From: Clostridiaceae bacterium
GTDB taxonomy: Bacteria; Bacillota_A; Clostridia; Acetivibrionales; Acetivibrionaceae
Length of the DNA: 12,491 nt
Assembly: GCA_012513545.1 (NCBI GenBank)
Contig: JAAZCB010000876.1
Span: 1 to 12,491 of the forward strand
Reading direction: 5' to 3'
Part shown: positions 1-7,141 of the stretch, in pieces
How the letters are laid out: each line of letters opens with the position of its first letter
Position numbering within the stretch: position 1 is the stretch's first letter
Translations under genes and position numbers: made by a program
The notes under the pieces: generated by a model
Told to the model about the DNA's origin: nothing
The model's database searches: none
The model's input: the letters and a program-made list of their open reading frames with translations, nothing else

Positions 1-1146
1 GAAGGTTACGATTTTGCCCTTGCAGCACCGACTGGAAGAGCGGCAAAGAGAATGTCCGAGGCAACGGGTTATGAGGCAAAAACCATACACAGACTGCTGG
101 AAATAGGCTACAGCGGTAACGACGAGGAACTCTCCTTTGCGAAGAATGAGGCGAATCCAGTAGAAGCAGATGTGATTATAATAGATGAAATGTCAATGGT
201 AGATATTCTTCTTATGAATCACCTTCTGAAAGCTTTAGAACCAGGTACAAGACTGATACTTGTAGGCGATGTGGACCAACTTCCGTCAGTAGGAGCGGGA
301 AATGTGCTTTTGGACATAATTAACAGCTCTGTTATTAATACCGTAAGACTTACTGATATATTCAGGCAGGCAAGGGAAAGTATGATAGTTGTTAATGCCC
401 ATATGATTAACAATGGGGAAATGCCGATTTTAAACGAGAAGGGCAAGGACTTCTTTTTTGTTGCAAAAAGAACGCATGCTGATATTGTAAACACGATTGT
501 TGAGTTATGTGTCAGGAGAATTCCCGATACCTACGGGTATGATCCCATGAGGCATATACAGGTCCTTACCCCTACGAGAAAAGGACCGGCAGGTGTAGCT
601 GCCCTTAATATTGAGCTTCAGAAAATTCTGAACCCAAAAGAAAAACATAAGAACGAAAAGTCCTTTAGGGACTACTTATTCCGTGAAGGTGACAGGGTTA
701 TGCAGATCAAAAACAACTATAATTTAAAGTGGAAAAAGAATGATGATGAAGCTTTTGAAGGTACTGGCGTATTCAACGGGGATACCGGAATAATAAGTGA
801 AATTGACAGCGAGGAACAGAAAGTCATAGTTGTATTTGATGATGAAAAGATAGCGGAATATGACTTTACCATTCTTGATGAACTTGAACCTGCTTTTGCG
901 GCAACCATCCATAAAAGCCAGGGAAGTGAGTTTCCTGTCGTAATAATTCCAATTTTTCCGGGACCGCAGGTTCTCATGACAAGAAATCTTTTGTATACTG
1001 CAGTTACAAGGGCCAGGGACCTTGTTATACTTGTCGGGAGCAGGGATTGCCTGGCGGAAATGGTTGGTAATGATAGAGAAGCCGGCAGAAATTCGGATCT
1101 GGCGGATAAACTCAAGAAATGTCTGTTGGGTGTTGGCTGGAGGTAG
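1..1146 (+). CDS. recD2: RecD2-type ATP-dependent DNA helicase, 3' part (5' end outside window)
   Basis: The frame is open from base 1 to the stop at 1144-1146 and encodes the last 381 residues of an SF1B helicase of the RecD/TraA family (full RecD2 proteins are usually about 730-750 residues). An internal ATG at 52 is not the real start, because typical RecD2 sequence (ALAAPTGRAAKRM) runs through it from base 1. Numbering from base 1, visible motifs are Walker B IIIDEMSM (D62-E63), GDVDQLPSVGAGN (from about 89), TIHKSQGSEF (from about 302) and YTAVTRAR (332-339), the helicase motifs II, III, V and VI. The Walker A loop and the N-terminal domain lie upstream of the window. RecD2 unwinds DNA 5' to 3' in repair and is not part of RecBCD in Gram-positive bacteria. 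It sits just before comFC, whose ribosome-binding site overlaps its stop codon, so the two are probably co-transcribed. I see no direct flagellar role. Confidence 0.93.
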   Translation, partial: EGYDFALAAPTGRAAKRMSEATGYEAKTIHRLLEIGYSGNDEELSFAKNEANPVEADVIIIDEMSMVDILLMNHLLKALEPGTRLILVGDVDQLPSVGAGNVLLDIINSSVINTVRLTDIFRQARESMIVVNAHMINNGEMPILNEKGKDFFFVAKRTHADIVNTIVELCVRRIPDTYGYDPMRHIQVLTPTRKGPAGVAALNIELQKILNPKEKHKNEKSFRDYLFREGDRVMQIKNNYNLKWKKNDDEAFEGTGVFNGDTGIISEIDSEEQKVIVVFDDEKIAEYDFTILDELEPAFAATIHKSQGSEFPVVIIPIFPGPQVLMTRNLLYTAVTRARDLVILVGSRDCLAEMVGNDREAGRNSDLADKLKKCLLGVGWR

Positions 1147-1149
1147 TTA

Positions 1150-1815
1150 ATGATAAAATGGCTGTTAAATTTGATTTTTCCTCCTAAGTGCATTTTCTGT
1201 GCTAATATTTTAGATATAAATACCGAAATATATATATGTAGAGATTGCTATAAGAAAATTCCGTTTGTGGAGGAAACAAATGCTGCTTTTAACAAAGGCT
1301 TCAATTATTACGACGATATGATATGTGTTTGTAAATACTCAGGGATAATAAAAGATGCACTGAAAAGATTCAAGTTTTCAAATAAGCCTGCCTACGCCAA
1401 AACTTTTTCACTATTACTTATACAAAAATTAAAGGAAATGACAAACGGGCATGTTTTTGATATAATTATAAGTGTACCACTTCATAAACAAAAGGAGCTG
1501 GCAAGAGGCTACAACCAATCTTATCTCATATCAAAGGAAATAAGCAGGGGACTTGGAATCTGTGAACAATCTGCGGTTTTAAAGCGCATTAGAAATACTG
1601 ACAGTCAGAGCAGACTGGAGAAAAACATGAGATTAACGAATGTAAAGGATGCATTTATGGTTAACAATGCCGCGGCAGTAACAGGTAAGACCATACTGAT
1701 TATTGACGACATATTAACTACCGGAAGTACTTTAAACGAGTGCTGCAGGGTGTTAAAGCAAGCAGGAGCTGTAAAAGTAATTGCTGCTGTCATTGCTTCA
1801 GGCAGGAAGTTTTGA
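1150..1815 (+). CDS. comFC: ComF family phosphoribosyltransferase-like protein (ComFC)
   Basis: This 221-residue protein has the two hallmarks of ComFC/GntX proteins. The first is an N-terminal four-cysteine zinc site (C14-x2-C17 and C30-x2-C33). The second is a C-terminal type I phosphoribosyltransferase fold with the PRPP-binding loop ILIIDDILTTGST (about 182-194). A conserved LARGYNQ-type segment lies before it. In naturally competent bacteria ComF proteins are needed for uptake or integration of single-stranded DNA; the substrate of the PRTase fold is not settled. The start at 1150 is supported by GGAGGT at 1139-1144, which overlaps the recD2 stop codon and implies translational coupling. 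No comFA helicase gene lies beside it; the neighbour is recD2, another helicase. In B. subtilis comFC also sits directly upstream of yvyF and flgM, so the linkage to flagellar genes is conserved. Confidence 0.93.
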   Translation: MIKWLLNLIFPPKCIFCANILDINTEIYICRDCYKKIPFVEETNAAFNKGFNYYDDMICVCKYSGIIKDALKRFKFSNKPAYAKTFSLLLIQKLKEMTNGHVFDIIISVPLHKQKELARGYNQSYLISKEISRGLGICEQSAVLKRIRNTDSQSRLEKNMRLTNVKDAFMVNNAAAVTGKTILIIDDILTTGSTLNECCRVLKQAGAVKVIAAVIASGRKF

Positions 1816-1837
1816 TTATATTTCAGGAGGTATTATT

Positions 1838-2254
1838 ATGCCGGATGTGAGAAACTGTAGAAGGTGCGGGAAAATATACAATCACATTGGAAGATTACCA
1901 ATATGCCTTGAGTGCAGGAAACTTGACGATGAAGATTTCAAGAGAGTCAAGGAGTATCTGTATGATAACCCGGGCGCATCAATTAACCAGGTGTCTGTGG
2001 AACTGGAAATAAGTGTTCAAAGAATCAAAGGGTATTTAAAAGAAGGACGTCTTGAGATTGTAGGCGAGGGAGGAAATTTGATTTTAGAGTGTGAGAGCTG
2101 TGGCAGGTCAATAAGGACAGGGCGTTTTTGCAATGAGTGTTCGAATGGCTTGTCAAGTGAATTTAAGTCGGCAAGTGAACAAATAAACAAGTCAGCACAA
2201 TCGGCAGATAAAAAAGGACACGGTATGAAATATGTTAGTAAAAGAGATCTATAA
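1838..2254 (+). CDS. yvyF: Flagellar operon protein YvyF-like, double zinc-ribbon with HTH-like middle
   Basis: This 138-residue protein matches the TIGR03826/YvyF family found next to flgM in Gram-positive flagellar loci. It has two cysteine knuckle pairs: C7/C10 with C23/C26 at the N terminus, and C85/C88 with C98/C101 near the C terminus. Between them lies a helix-turn-helix-like stretch (NPGASINQVSVELEISVQRI) and a GYLKEGRLEI segment resembling a winged-helix DNA-binding unit. The C-terminal tail is polar and probably disordered. I chose the ATG at 1838 because AGGAGGT (1825-1831) lies six bases upstream; an upstream in-frame start at 1781 overlaps comFC and lacks such a site. The role is not established. 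The architecture suggests a small DNA- or protein-binding regulator of late flagellar genes. A hairpin begins at its stop codon and separates it from flgM. Confidence 0.88.
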   Translation: MPDVRNCRRCGKIYNHIGRLPICLECRKLDDEDFKRVKEYLYDNPGASINQVSVELEISVQRIKGYLKEGRLEIVGEGGNLILECESCGRSIRTGRFCNECSNGLSSEFKSASEQINKSAQSADKKGHGMKYVSKRDL

Positions 2255-2290
2255 AATGGGAACGGACAAATCGTTCCCATTTTACATTTT
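2253..2290 (+). terminator. Hairpin terminator after yvyF
   Basis: A perfect 12-bp inverted repeat (arms 2253-2264 and 2272-2283) encloses a 7-base loop and is followed by a T-rich run at 2286-2292. The left arm begins inside the yvyF stop codon. It probably ends the recD2-comFC-yvyF transcript, or lets through only part of it, so that flgM depends mainly on its own promoter. Confidence 0.8.
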
Positions 2291-2307
2291 TTATATAGAA
2301 ATTTCTA

Positions 2308-2334
2308 TTAATTAATTTTTTTATGTGTCGATAT
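2308..2334 (+). promoter_or_regulatory. Candidate sigma-D (sigma-28) promoter of the flgM operon
   Basis: GTCGATAT at 2327-2334 differs by one base from the sigma-D -10 consensus GCCGATAT. A TTAA/TAAT element (2308-2312) lies 14-15 bases upstream, where TAAA is expected. This is the only such match in the gap between the yvyF terminator and flgM. Transcription would start near 2341 and leave a leader of about 110 bases. In B. subtilis flgM is likewise activated by sigma-D, giving feedback because FlgM inhibits sigma-D. Confidence 0.65.
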
Positions 2335-2343
2335 TATTATTGA

Positions 2344-2418
2344 GAGGAAATAGGGAGGTAAAAATAAAAAAACAAAAAACACAAATGATAATAATTAATA
2401 ATTTGATATTATTAATTA
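2344..2418 (+). promoter_or_regulatory. flgM leader: two GGA motifs, orphan Shine-Dalgarno and AT-only hairpin
   Basis: Just after the predicted transcription start lie AGAGGAAA and AGGGAGGT (GGA cores 2346-2348 and 2354-2356). The second looks like a strong ribosome-binding site, but no start codon follows at a usable distance: the next ATG, at 2385, is about 26 bases on. An inverted repeat made only of A and T follows (arms 2392-2402 and 2408-2418, 11 bp, 5-base loop). GGA pairs are what CsrA recognises, and csrA is in this cluster, so a leader control element is possible. It is inference. Confidence 0.4.
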
Positions 2419-2452
2419 ATATAAAGCAATTTTTAGAAGGTGAGTGGTTAGT

Positions 2453-2740
2453 ATGAAAATCTGGGGGGAAATCCAGAGAGTCACTGGTGATTACAACAAC
2501 AAAAAGAGTGTAAACAAAACAGAGAGAAATAATAATGTGACTTCAAAAAAAGATGTTGTATCAATTTCAAATCGGGCTAAGGACTATCAGACGGTAATGA
2601 AAGCAATAAAGGATGTACCTGATATACGGCAGGACAAAGTCGAAGAATTACGAGACAAGTATGAATCAGGGAAATATGATGTAGACGAATCGAAAATTGC
2701 AGACAGGATTTTAAAGTCTTTAGCCGAGAAAAAAGGATAA
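2453..2740 (+). CDS. flgM: Anti-sigma factor FlgM (negative regulator of flagellin synthesis)
   Basis: This 95-residue protein has the FlgM layout. The N-terminal half is disordered and rich in K and N. The C-terminal sigma-binding half contains DVVSISNRAKDYQ, then DIRQDKVEELRDKYESGKYD, then a last helix SKIADRILKSLAE. FlgM binds sigma-D (FliA) in the cytoplasm and keeps late genes off until the hook-basal body is complete and FlgM is exported. I chose the ATG at 2453 because AAGGTGAG (2437-2444) is about nine bases upstream; a GTG start at 2444 would sit on top of that site. It has its own sigma-D-type promoter and heads the flgM-csrA gene run, as in B. subtilis. The length (about 90-100 residues) is normal for the family. 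Confidence 0.93.
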   Translation: MKIWGEIQRVTGDYNNKKSVNKTERNNNVTSKKDVVSISNRAKDYQTVMKAIKDVPDIRQDKVEELRDKYESGKYDVDESKIADRILKSLAEKKG

Positions 2741-2753
2741 TATGAAATGAGCT

Positions 2754-2795
2754 TTGCGGGTTAATGGTGGAATCACATCCTAAGTTTTCCCGCAA
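2754..2795 (+). other. Inverted repeat in the flgM-flgN gap
   Basis: The 130-base gap between flgM and flgN holds TTGCGGG (2754-2760) and its exact complement CCCGCAA (2789-2795), separated by 28 bases, plus an uninterrupted run of nine T at 2837-2845 further on. The stem is short for its loop and the T run does not follow it directly, so I do not call it a terminator. It could be an mRNA processing or attenuation element that sets FlgM relative to the genes downstream. Confidence 0.35.
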
Positions 2796-2870
2796 TGTAT
2801 TTATCTAAGGAGCAAAAAGGGCTAAGAGCGAAGGTGTTTTTTTTTACTATTTTATCCGGGTGGTGTATTT

Positions 2871-3371
2871 ATGGAGAACCAGAAGATAAATGAACTTATT
2901 AATCTTATTGCCGAACAAGCCGGAATTTATGATGATATTCTTAAAATTTCCAGGGACAAAACCGATATTATTGTAAAAGGTAAAGTTATTGATCTTGAAA
3001 ATATTACCAAGATAGAGCAATCCCTTGTGATCAAACTGGGAAAGCTTGAAGCAAAGAGAGAGGATCTGGTAAAAGAAATTTCAAAGGACTTGGATTTAGA
3101 TCCGGAGGAAATGATTGTATCAGATTTGGTAGATCGCCTTGACAGTAAACAGGCCGAAGAACTGAAGAGGCTTAAGGATTCATTGGCTTTATCCTTAAAG
3201 GAGTTAAAAGACACAAATGAACTTAATTCAAAATTAATAAAGAACTCACTTGACTACATTGACTTCTCGATAAACCTGTATTCAAACATCAGTACCGGAG
3301 AGAATAATTACGGCAGAACAGGTGAAGTCAATGACGATAAGAAAAAATCATTTCTTGATCTGAAACTCTGA
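2871..3371 (+). CDS. flgN: FlgN-family export chaperone for hook-associated proteins
   Basis: This 166-residue protein is almost entirely helical and charged, with heptad-like stretches (ELINLIAEQAGIYDDILKIS at the N terminus; KQAEELKRLKDSLALSLKEL around 95-115). It ends in a polar tail from about residue 145. Sequence similarity across this family is low, but size, helical pattern and position between flgM and flgK fit the FlgN/YvyG family (PF05130). FlgN binds the C-terminal helices of FlgK and FlgL in the cytoplasm and delivers them to the flagellar export gate. The start is supported by GGGTGGTG at 2858-2865, five bases before the ATG. Two FlgK proteins and a large FlgL are encoded just downstream, so this chaperone may have three clients. 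The gap to flgK contains only a small hairpin (TACCGC-A-GCGGTA, 3385-3397). Confidence 0.85.
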   Translation: MENQKINELINLIAEQAGIYDDILKISRDKTDIIVKGKVIDLENITKIEQSLVIKLGKLEAKREDLVKEISKDLDLDPEEMIVSDLVDRLDSKQAEELKRLKDSLALSLKELKDTNELNSKLIKNSLDYIDFSINLYSNISTGENNYGRTGEVNDDKKKSFLDLKL

Positions 3372-3427
3372 TTCATTAAAAATGTACCGCAGCGGTAAAG
3401 GTAATATATTCATTTGGAGGGAAGCAC

Positions 3428-5485
3428 ATGGGATTAGGTTTTTCCAGCTTTGAAATTGCACGTTCGGGTCTTTTTGTAAATGAACGAGGCCTATATGTTA
3501 CAGGGCATAACATATCAAATGTAAATACTCCCGGTTATGTGAGGCAGCAGGCCATTATAACTACAGGACCCTATGAAAATCTGCCCGCTATAGGGCAAAA
3601 AGGACTTGGAGCTGATATTGAGCAGATAAGACAAATCAGACACTCCTTCATTGACAATATATACAGGCAGGAGAGCAATGCCTTGGGTTACTGGGAAACC
3701 AGAAACAAAGCCTTTGAGGACATACAGTCCATTTTGGGTGAACCTTTTGAAAGCGGTCTGCAGACTGTGATGAATCAGTTCTGGGATTCCTGGCATGAAT
3801 TATCCAAAAACCCTGAAAGTCTTACTGTAAGATCACTTGTAAGACAAAGGGCAGAATCTTTTGTTCAGCATGTCAATCATATAGGGCTTCAGTTGGACAA
3901 GCTTCAGAATGACACAAATTCGGAAATTATGGTGAGAATTAATGAAGTTAATGATATAACAAAACAGATAGCTGCTTTAAATGTTGAGATACTGAAAATA
4001 GAGGTGTCCAAGGATTCAGCCAACGATTACAGGGATCAAAGGAACAGCCTTCTGGACAGGTTGTCAAAGCTTGTTAATGTTGAAATACACGAAAACATTG
4101 ATGGGCAGGTTGATATAACCGCAAATGGATACTATATTGTTTCAAAGGGCACACAAAGCCTGTTTGTCGCAGAGCAACAGCAGGGCGGACTTTTCTGTGT
4201 TCCGAGAATAGAAGGAACTGATATTGAAGTTACGTTAAAGGGCGGTATCATAAAAGGACTTCTGGAGTCAAGGGGTGAAGTGCTGGGTACAAAAGGCAGT
4301 ATAGAAAACGGAAGTCCAAATACAAAAGCGGATATTGTGTTTGCCATTGACTTGTCAAATACCAGTGATGGGTATATTGACAACGTTAAAGCATCTGCCC
4401 AAAGATATGTCGAAGAGCTTGAAAAAAGAGGAATTGACTATAATTTAAGGCTTGTTACCTTTGGTAACAATGTTATTCTCAATAACAACTTTGGAAGCGA
4501 TAAAACCGATTTCATAAATGCTGTTAATCTTCTTAATCCTACAGCCGATACGGACAATAATTTTGGAGATCTGGTAACTGCTCTTGACGGCATATCTGAT
4601 TTCAGGGAGAATGCCAATAGGTACGCCCTGGTATTTACACAGGAGAGTATCGGAGGAGAGCTGGAAGTGTCGGGAGATGACTTCGATGGATATGTGAATA
4701 CCCTTATTGGAAAAGGGATAAAGACTTCAATAATTACAGACAGTGCCTGGACCCAATCAGGGTCGCATGCTGGAGAAGCAGGCTGGCAGTCGCTCGCAGA
4801 CGCTACAGCCGGAGAATTGTATGATATAAATTCTCAGGATTATGATTCTTTGATGAATAATATGGTTAGTGACATTAACAACGATGTCAACAGGAACATT
4901 AGCATAGTTGAGGACACAAAAAATATTATTCCCGAATTAAAGAAGAAGCTCAATGCTTTAGTAAATATTCTAGTCCGGGAAATCAATTACCTCCATAAAA
5001 GCGGTAAAACCTTGGGGTCCCCACCTTCTTCCGGTATGGACTTTTTTGTGCCTATTGATAAGTCATATCCGCTGCAAATGGGAAATATAAAGCTTAATGA
5101 TAATTTATCAAACCTTAACAACATTGTTGCTTCGGAGAGTGGCATTATTGGTGACAATACCATTGCTCAAAAAATTGCAAATTTGAGAAATAGTCCGCTG
5201 ATTGATGATGCAAAGGGCACTCTGGATGTGGACGACTATTATCAGAAAATTATTCTGGCAGTAGGTTATGGTGGTTCTGAAGCTGCCAACATTACTCAAA
5301 ACCAGATAAAGCTTGTACAATCCTCAGATGATTACAGACAGTCTATAATGGCTGTATCAATGGATGAGGAATTATCAAACATGATGAAGTATAAGTTTGC
5401 TTACGGTGCTTCCGCCAGACTTATGAATGTTATTGACGATATGCTTGAAACAATTATCCTTAGAATTGGACTTGTTGGAAGGTGA
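3428..5485 (+). CDS. flgK: Flagellar hook-associated protein FlgK (HAP1) with inserted von Willebrand factor A-like domain
   Basis: This 685-residue protein is clearly FlgK at both ends. The N-terminal D0/D1 rod motif is HNISNVNTPGYVRQQ, and the helical segment DYRDQRNSLLDRLSKLVN is conserved. The C-terminal part has HKSG, SGMDFFVP and a closing SMDEELSNMMKYKFAYGASA. FlgK forms the first junction ring between hook and filament and is exported with help from FlgN. Most FlgK proteins have about 450-560 residues. The excess is one block, residues about 300-488, which reads as a von Willebrand A-like domain (listed separately). The start at 3428 follows GGAGGG (3416-3421). Six bases separate its stop from the next gene, also flgK, whose ribosome-binding site overlaps this stop. 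The C terminus differs from FlgK2, including an extra LVGR tail. It may be a specialised junction protein; that both copies function is inference. Confidence 0.92.
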   Translation: MGLGFSSFEIARSGLFVNERGLYVTGHNISNVNTPGYVRQQAIITTGPYENLPAIGQKGLGADIEQIRQIRHSFIDNIYRQESNALGYWETRNKAFEDIQSILGEPFESGLQTVMNQFWDSWHELSKNPESLTVRSLVRQRAESFVQHVNHIGLQLDKLQNDTNSEIMVRINEVNDITKQIAALNVEILKIEVSKDSANDYRDQRNSLLDRLSKLVNVEIHENIDGQVDITANGYYIVSKGTQSLFVAEQQQGGLFCVPRIEGTDIEVTLKGGIIKGLLESRGEVLGTKGSIENGSPNTKADIVFAIDLSNTSDGYIDNVKASAQRYVEELEKRGIDYNLRLVTFGNNVILNNNFGSDKTDFINAVNLLNPTADTDNNFGDLVTALDGISDFRENANRYALVFTQESIGGELEVSGDDFDGYVNTLIGKGIKTSIITDSAWTQSGSHAGEAGWQSLADATAGELYDINSQDYDSLMNNMVSDINNDVNRNISIVEDTKNIIPELKKKLNALVNILVREINYLHKSGKTLGSPPSSGMDFFVPIDKSYPLQMGNIKLNDNLSNLNNIVASESGIIGDNTIAQKIANLRNSPLIDDAKGTLDVDDYYQKIILAVGYGGSEAANITQNQIKLVQSSDDYRQSIMAVSMDEELSNMMKYKFAYGASARLMNVIDDMLETIILRIGLVGR
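4325..4891 (+). other. von Willebrand factor A-like domain inserted in FlgK1 (residues about 300-488)
   Basis: The segment alternates beta strands and helices in Rossmann-like order. It begins with ADIVFAIDLSNTSDG, a strand ending in a MIDAS-like D308-x-S310-x-T312 loop. Then come a helix (YIDNVKASAQRYVEELEKRG), strand YNLRLVTFGN, a loop with T375 before the helix FGDLVTALDGI, strand RYALVFTQES, strand KGIKTSIITD, and a last part (LADATAGELYDINSQDYDSL) typical of the vWA C terminus. The aspartate usually found at the end of the fourth strand (T-D-G) is replaced by Gln405, so the metal site looks incomplete. The flanks are ordinary FlgK. In FlgK2 the same point is a linker of about a dozen residues between GISNG and IPYYQRKLN, which here corresponds to IPELKKKLN. 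Confidence 0.8.
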
Positions 5486-5491
5486 TAAATT

Positions 5492-7126
5492 ATGAGAGAA
5501 GGATTTTTCGGGTTTAATGTTGCATTAAGGGGTCTGTATACTGCTCAGAGAAGCCTTGATGTAGTTAACCACAATATTAGTAATGTTAATACTCCGGGCT
5601 ATTCAAGGCAGCAGGCGGTTCAGCAGGCTGACAGACCTATAGCTCTATATGACGGTACCGGAATGCTGGGAACAGGCTCAATTACTACCGAGATTAACAG
5701 GGTCAGGGATGAATACCTTGATTACAAATACTGGAGTGAAAGTGTTGCTCAAGGGGAATGGGATGCTAAAAGTACTCTGCTGTCAGACCTTGAAGTAACA
5801 TTTAACGAGCCTTCGGACAGCGGTTTTAACAAAATTCTTGACGAGTTTTACTCTTCATTGCATGAATTGGGTAAGGACCCGGACAGTGAAGCGGTCAGAG
5901 CTCTTGTAAGAGAAAAAGGTGTAACCGCTGCAAAGTATTTTAACTCTCTGGCAACTCATTTTGAAAAGCTGCAGAGTGATATAAACTACAGTGTGGATAT
6001 AAAGGTCAGTGAGGTTAATTCTCTGGCAGGTCAGATAGTCCAGTTGAATAAGCAGATATATACTTCGGAACTTGATGGAAATACGGCAAATGATTTGAGA
6101 GACCAGAGGGGAGTCTTAATTGATAAATTATCCCGAATAGTAAATATTGAAGTGAATGAGGTTGTGGTAAGCAAGCGTTACGATGGACGGGAAGATAAAC
6201 ATATGGTTATTACAATCAGCGGAAAGCCTATTGTAGACCATTTTGACGTTAGCAAGCTTAAAGTAGTAAAGAGAGAAGACAAGTTAAATGAAGAAGATAT
6301 AGAAAACCTTTTCGAAGTTAAATGGGAAGATGGAAATAAGCTTAATATAAGGGGCGGAGAGCTTAAGGGATTAATAGATGTGCGTGACGGAAATGAAGGG
6401 ATCTCAAATGGAACACAGGCAAGTCCTTATTACAAGGGTATACCATATTATCAGAGAAAGCTCAACGAGTTTGTCAGGAAATTTGCGATGAGCTTTAACG
6501 AGGGAATGATTGACAGTAATCAAAATGGAATAATAGAGGCATCAGAAGACGGTACAGGCCATGCAGACGGTTATGGAATAGACCCTGATGGAGAAGGCGG
6601 TCTTCAATCTCCTACAGGAATAAGGTTTTTTACCATGCTTGGACAAGACAGAAAACCTATTGACACAAGTGCTTTCCTTGATGGTGCAACTGAACCTGAT
6701 ACAATTGCAGACAGGTATAAAAACATGACTGCGAAAAATTTCTCAATCAGCAAGGATGTTGCTGATAACTTCAATACAATTGCTGCCTCGGACAAACCCG
6801 GTGAGGTAGGAAATATCAACAACCTGAGCATACTTATAAAGGAAAGGCACAACCCGCATATGTTTGTTGAAGGAGCTCCTGAAGACTTTATGAAAGCTCT
6901 GGTTACAACAATAGGTATAGATAAACAGCAGGCCAGCAGGATATGTGATAGCCAGGCAACAATTCTACTCCAGATAGAAAACAGAAGGTTTTCAACTTCA
7001 GGTGTATCACTTGATGAGGAAATGGCAAATATGGTTAGGTTCCAGCATGCTTACAATGCAGCTGCAAAAATGATTACTACCATGGCAGAAATATACGATA
7101 TTTTGGTAAACAGAATCGGTGTATAG
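5492..7126 (+). CDS. flgK: Flagellar hook-associated protein FlgK (HAP1), second tandem copy
   Basis: This 544-residue protein has normal FlgK length and stronger family consensus than its upstream neighbour. Its N terminus has LDVVNHNISNVNTPGYSRQQA, followed by a DLRDQRGVLIDKLSRIVNIE helix and ELKGLIDVRDG. The C-terminal D1/D0 helices run VSLDEEMANMVRFQHAYNAA to the end NRIGV. It builds the junction ring at the distal hook end. The start is supported by GAAGGTGAT (5478-5486), overlapping the stop of the first flgK, so the two are coupled. An insert of about 25 residues after SFNEGMI contains D341-S-N-Q-N-G-I-I-E-A-S-E352, a match to the 12-residue EF-hand calcium loop, followed by glycine- and aspartate-rich ADGYGIDPDGEGG. 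FlgK1 lacks this insert. A second FlgK copy with overlapping or alternative use in the junction is the simplest reading. Confidence 0.94.
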   Translation: MREGFFGFNVALRGLYTAQRSLDVVNHNISNVNTPGYSRQQAVQQADRPIALYDGTGMLGTGSITTEINRVRDEYLDYKYWSESVAQGEWDAKSTLLSDLEVTFNEPSDSGFNKILDEFYSSLHELGKDPDSEAVRALVREKGVTAAKYFNSLATHFEKLQSDINYSVDIKVSEVNSLAGQIVQLNKQIYTSELDGNTANDLRDQRGVLIDKLSRIVNIEVNEVVVSKRYDGREDKHMVITISGKPIVDHFDVSKLKVVKREDKLNEEDIENLFEVKWEDGNKLNIRGGELKGLIDVRDGNEGISNGTQASPYYKGIPYYQRKLNEFVRKFAMSFNEGMIDSNQNGIIEASEDGTGHADGYGIDPDGEGGLQSPTGIRFFTMLGQDRKPIDTSAFLDGATEPDTIADRYKNMTAKNFSISKDVADNFNTIAASDKPGEVGNINNLSILIKERHNPHMFVEGAPEDFMKALVTTIGIDKQQASRICDSQATILLQIENRRFSTSGVSLDEEMANMVRFQHAYNAAAKMITTMAEIYDILVNRIGV

Positions 7127-7141
7127 GATTGGTGATTATAT

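Noticed and set aside
717..1193. 158-codon open frame on the reverse strand inside recD2.
   Set aside because: It lies opposite clear helicase motifs, is serine-rich as expected of an antisense reading, and has no recognisable domain.
1781..1837. A longer yvyF product starting at 1781 inside comFC.
   Set aside because: The family start MPD at 1838 has AGGAGGT six bases upstream; the extra 19 residues show no family similarity and no ribosome-binding site.
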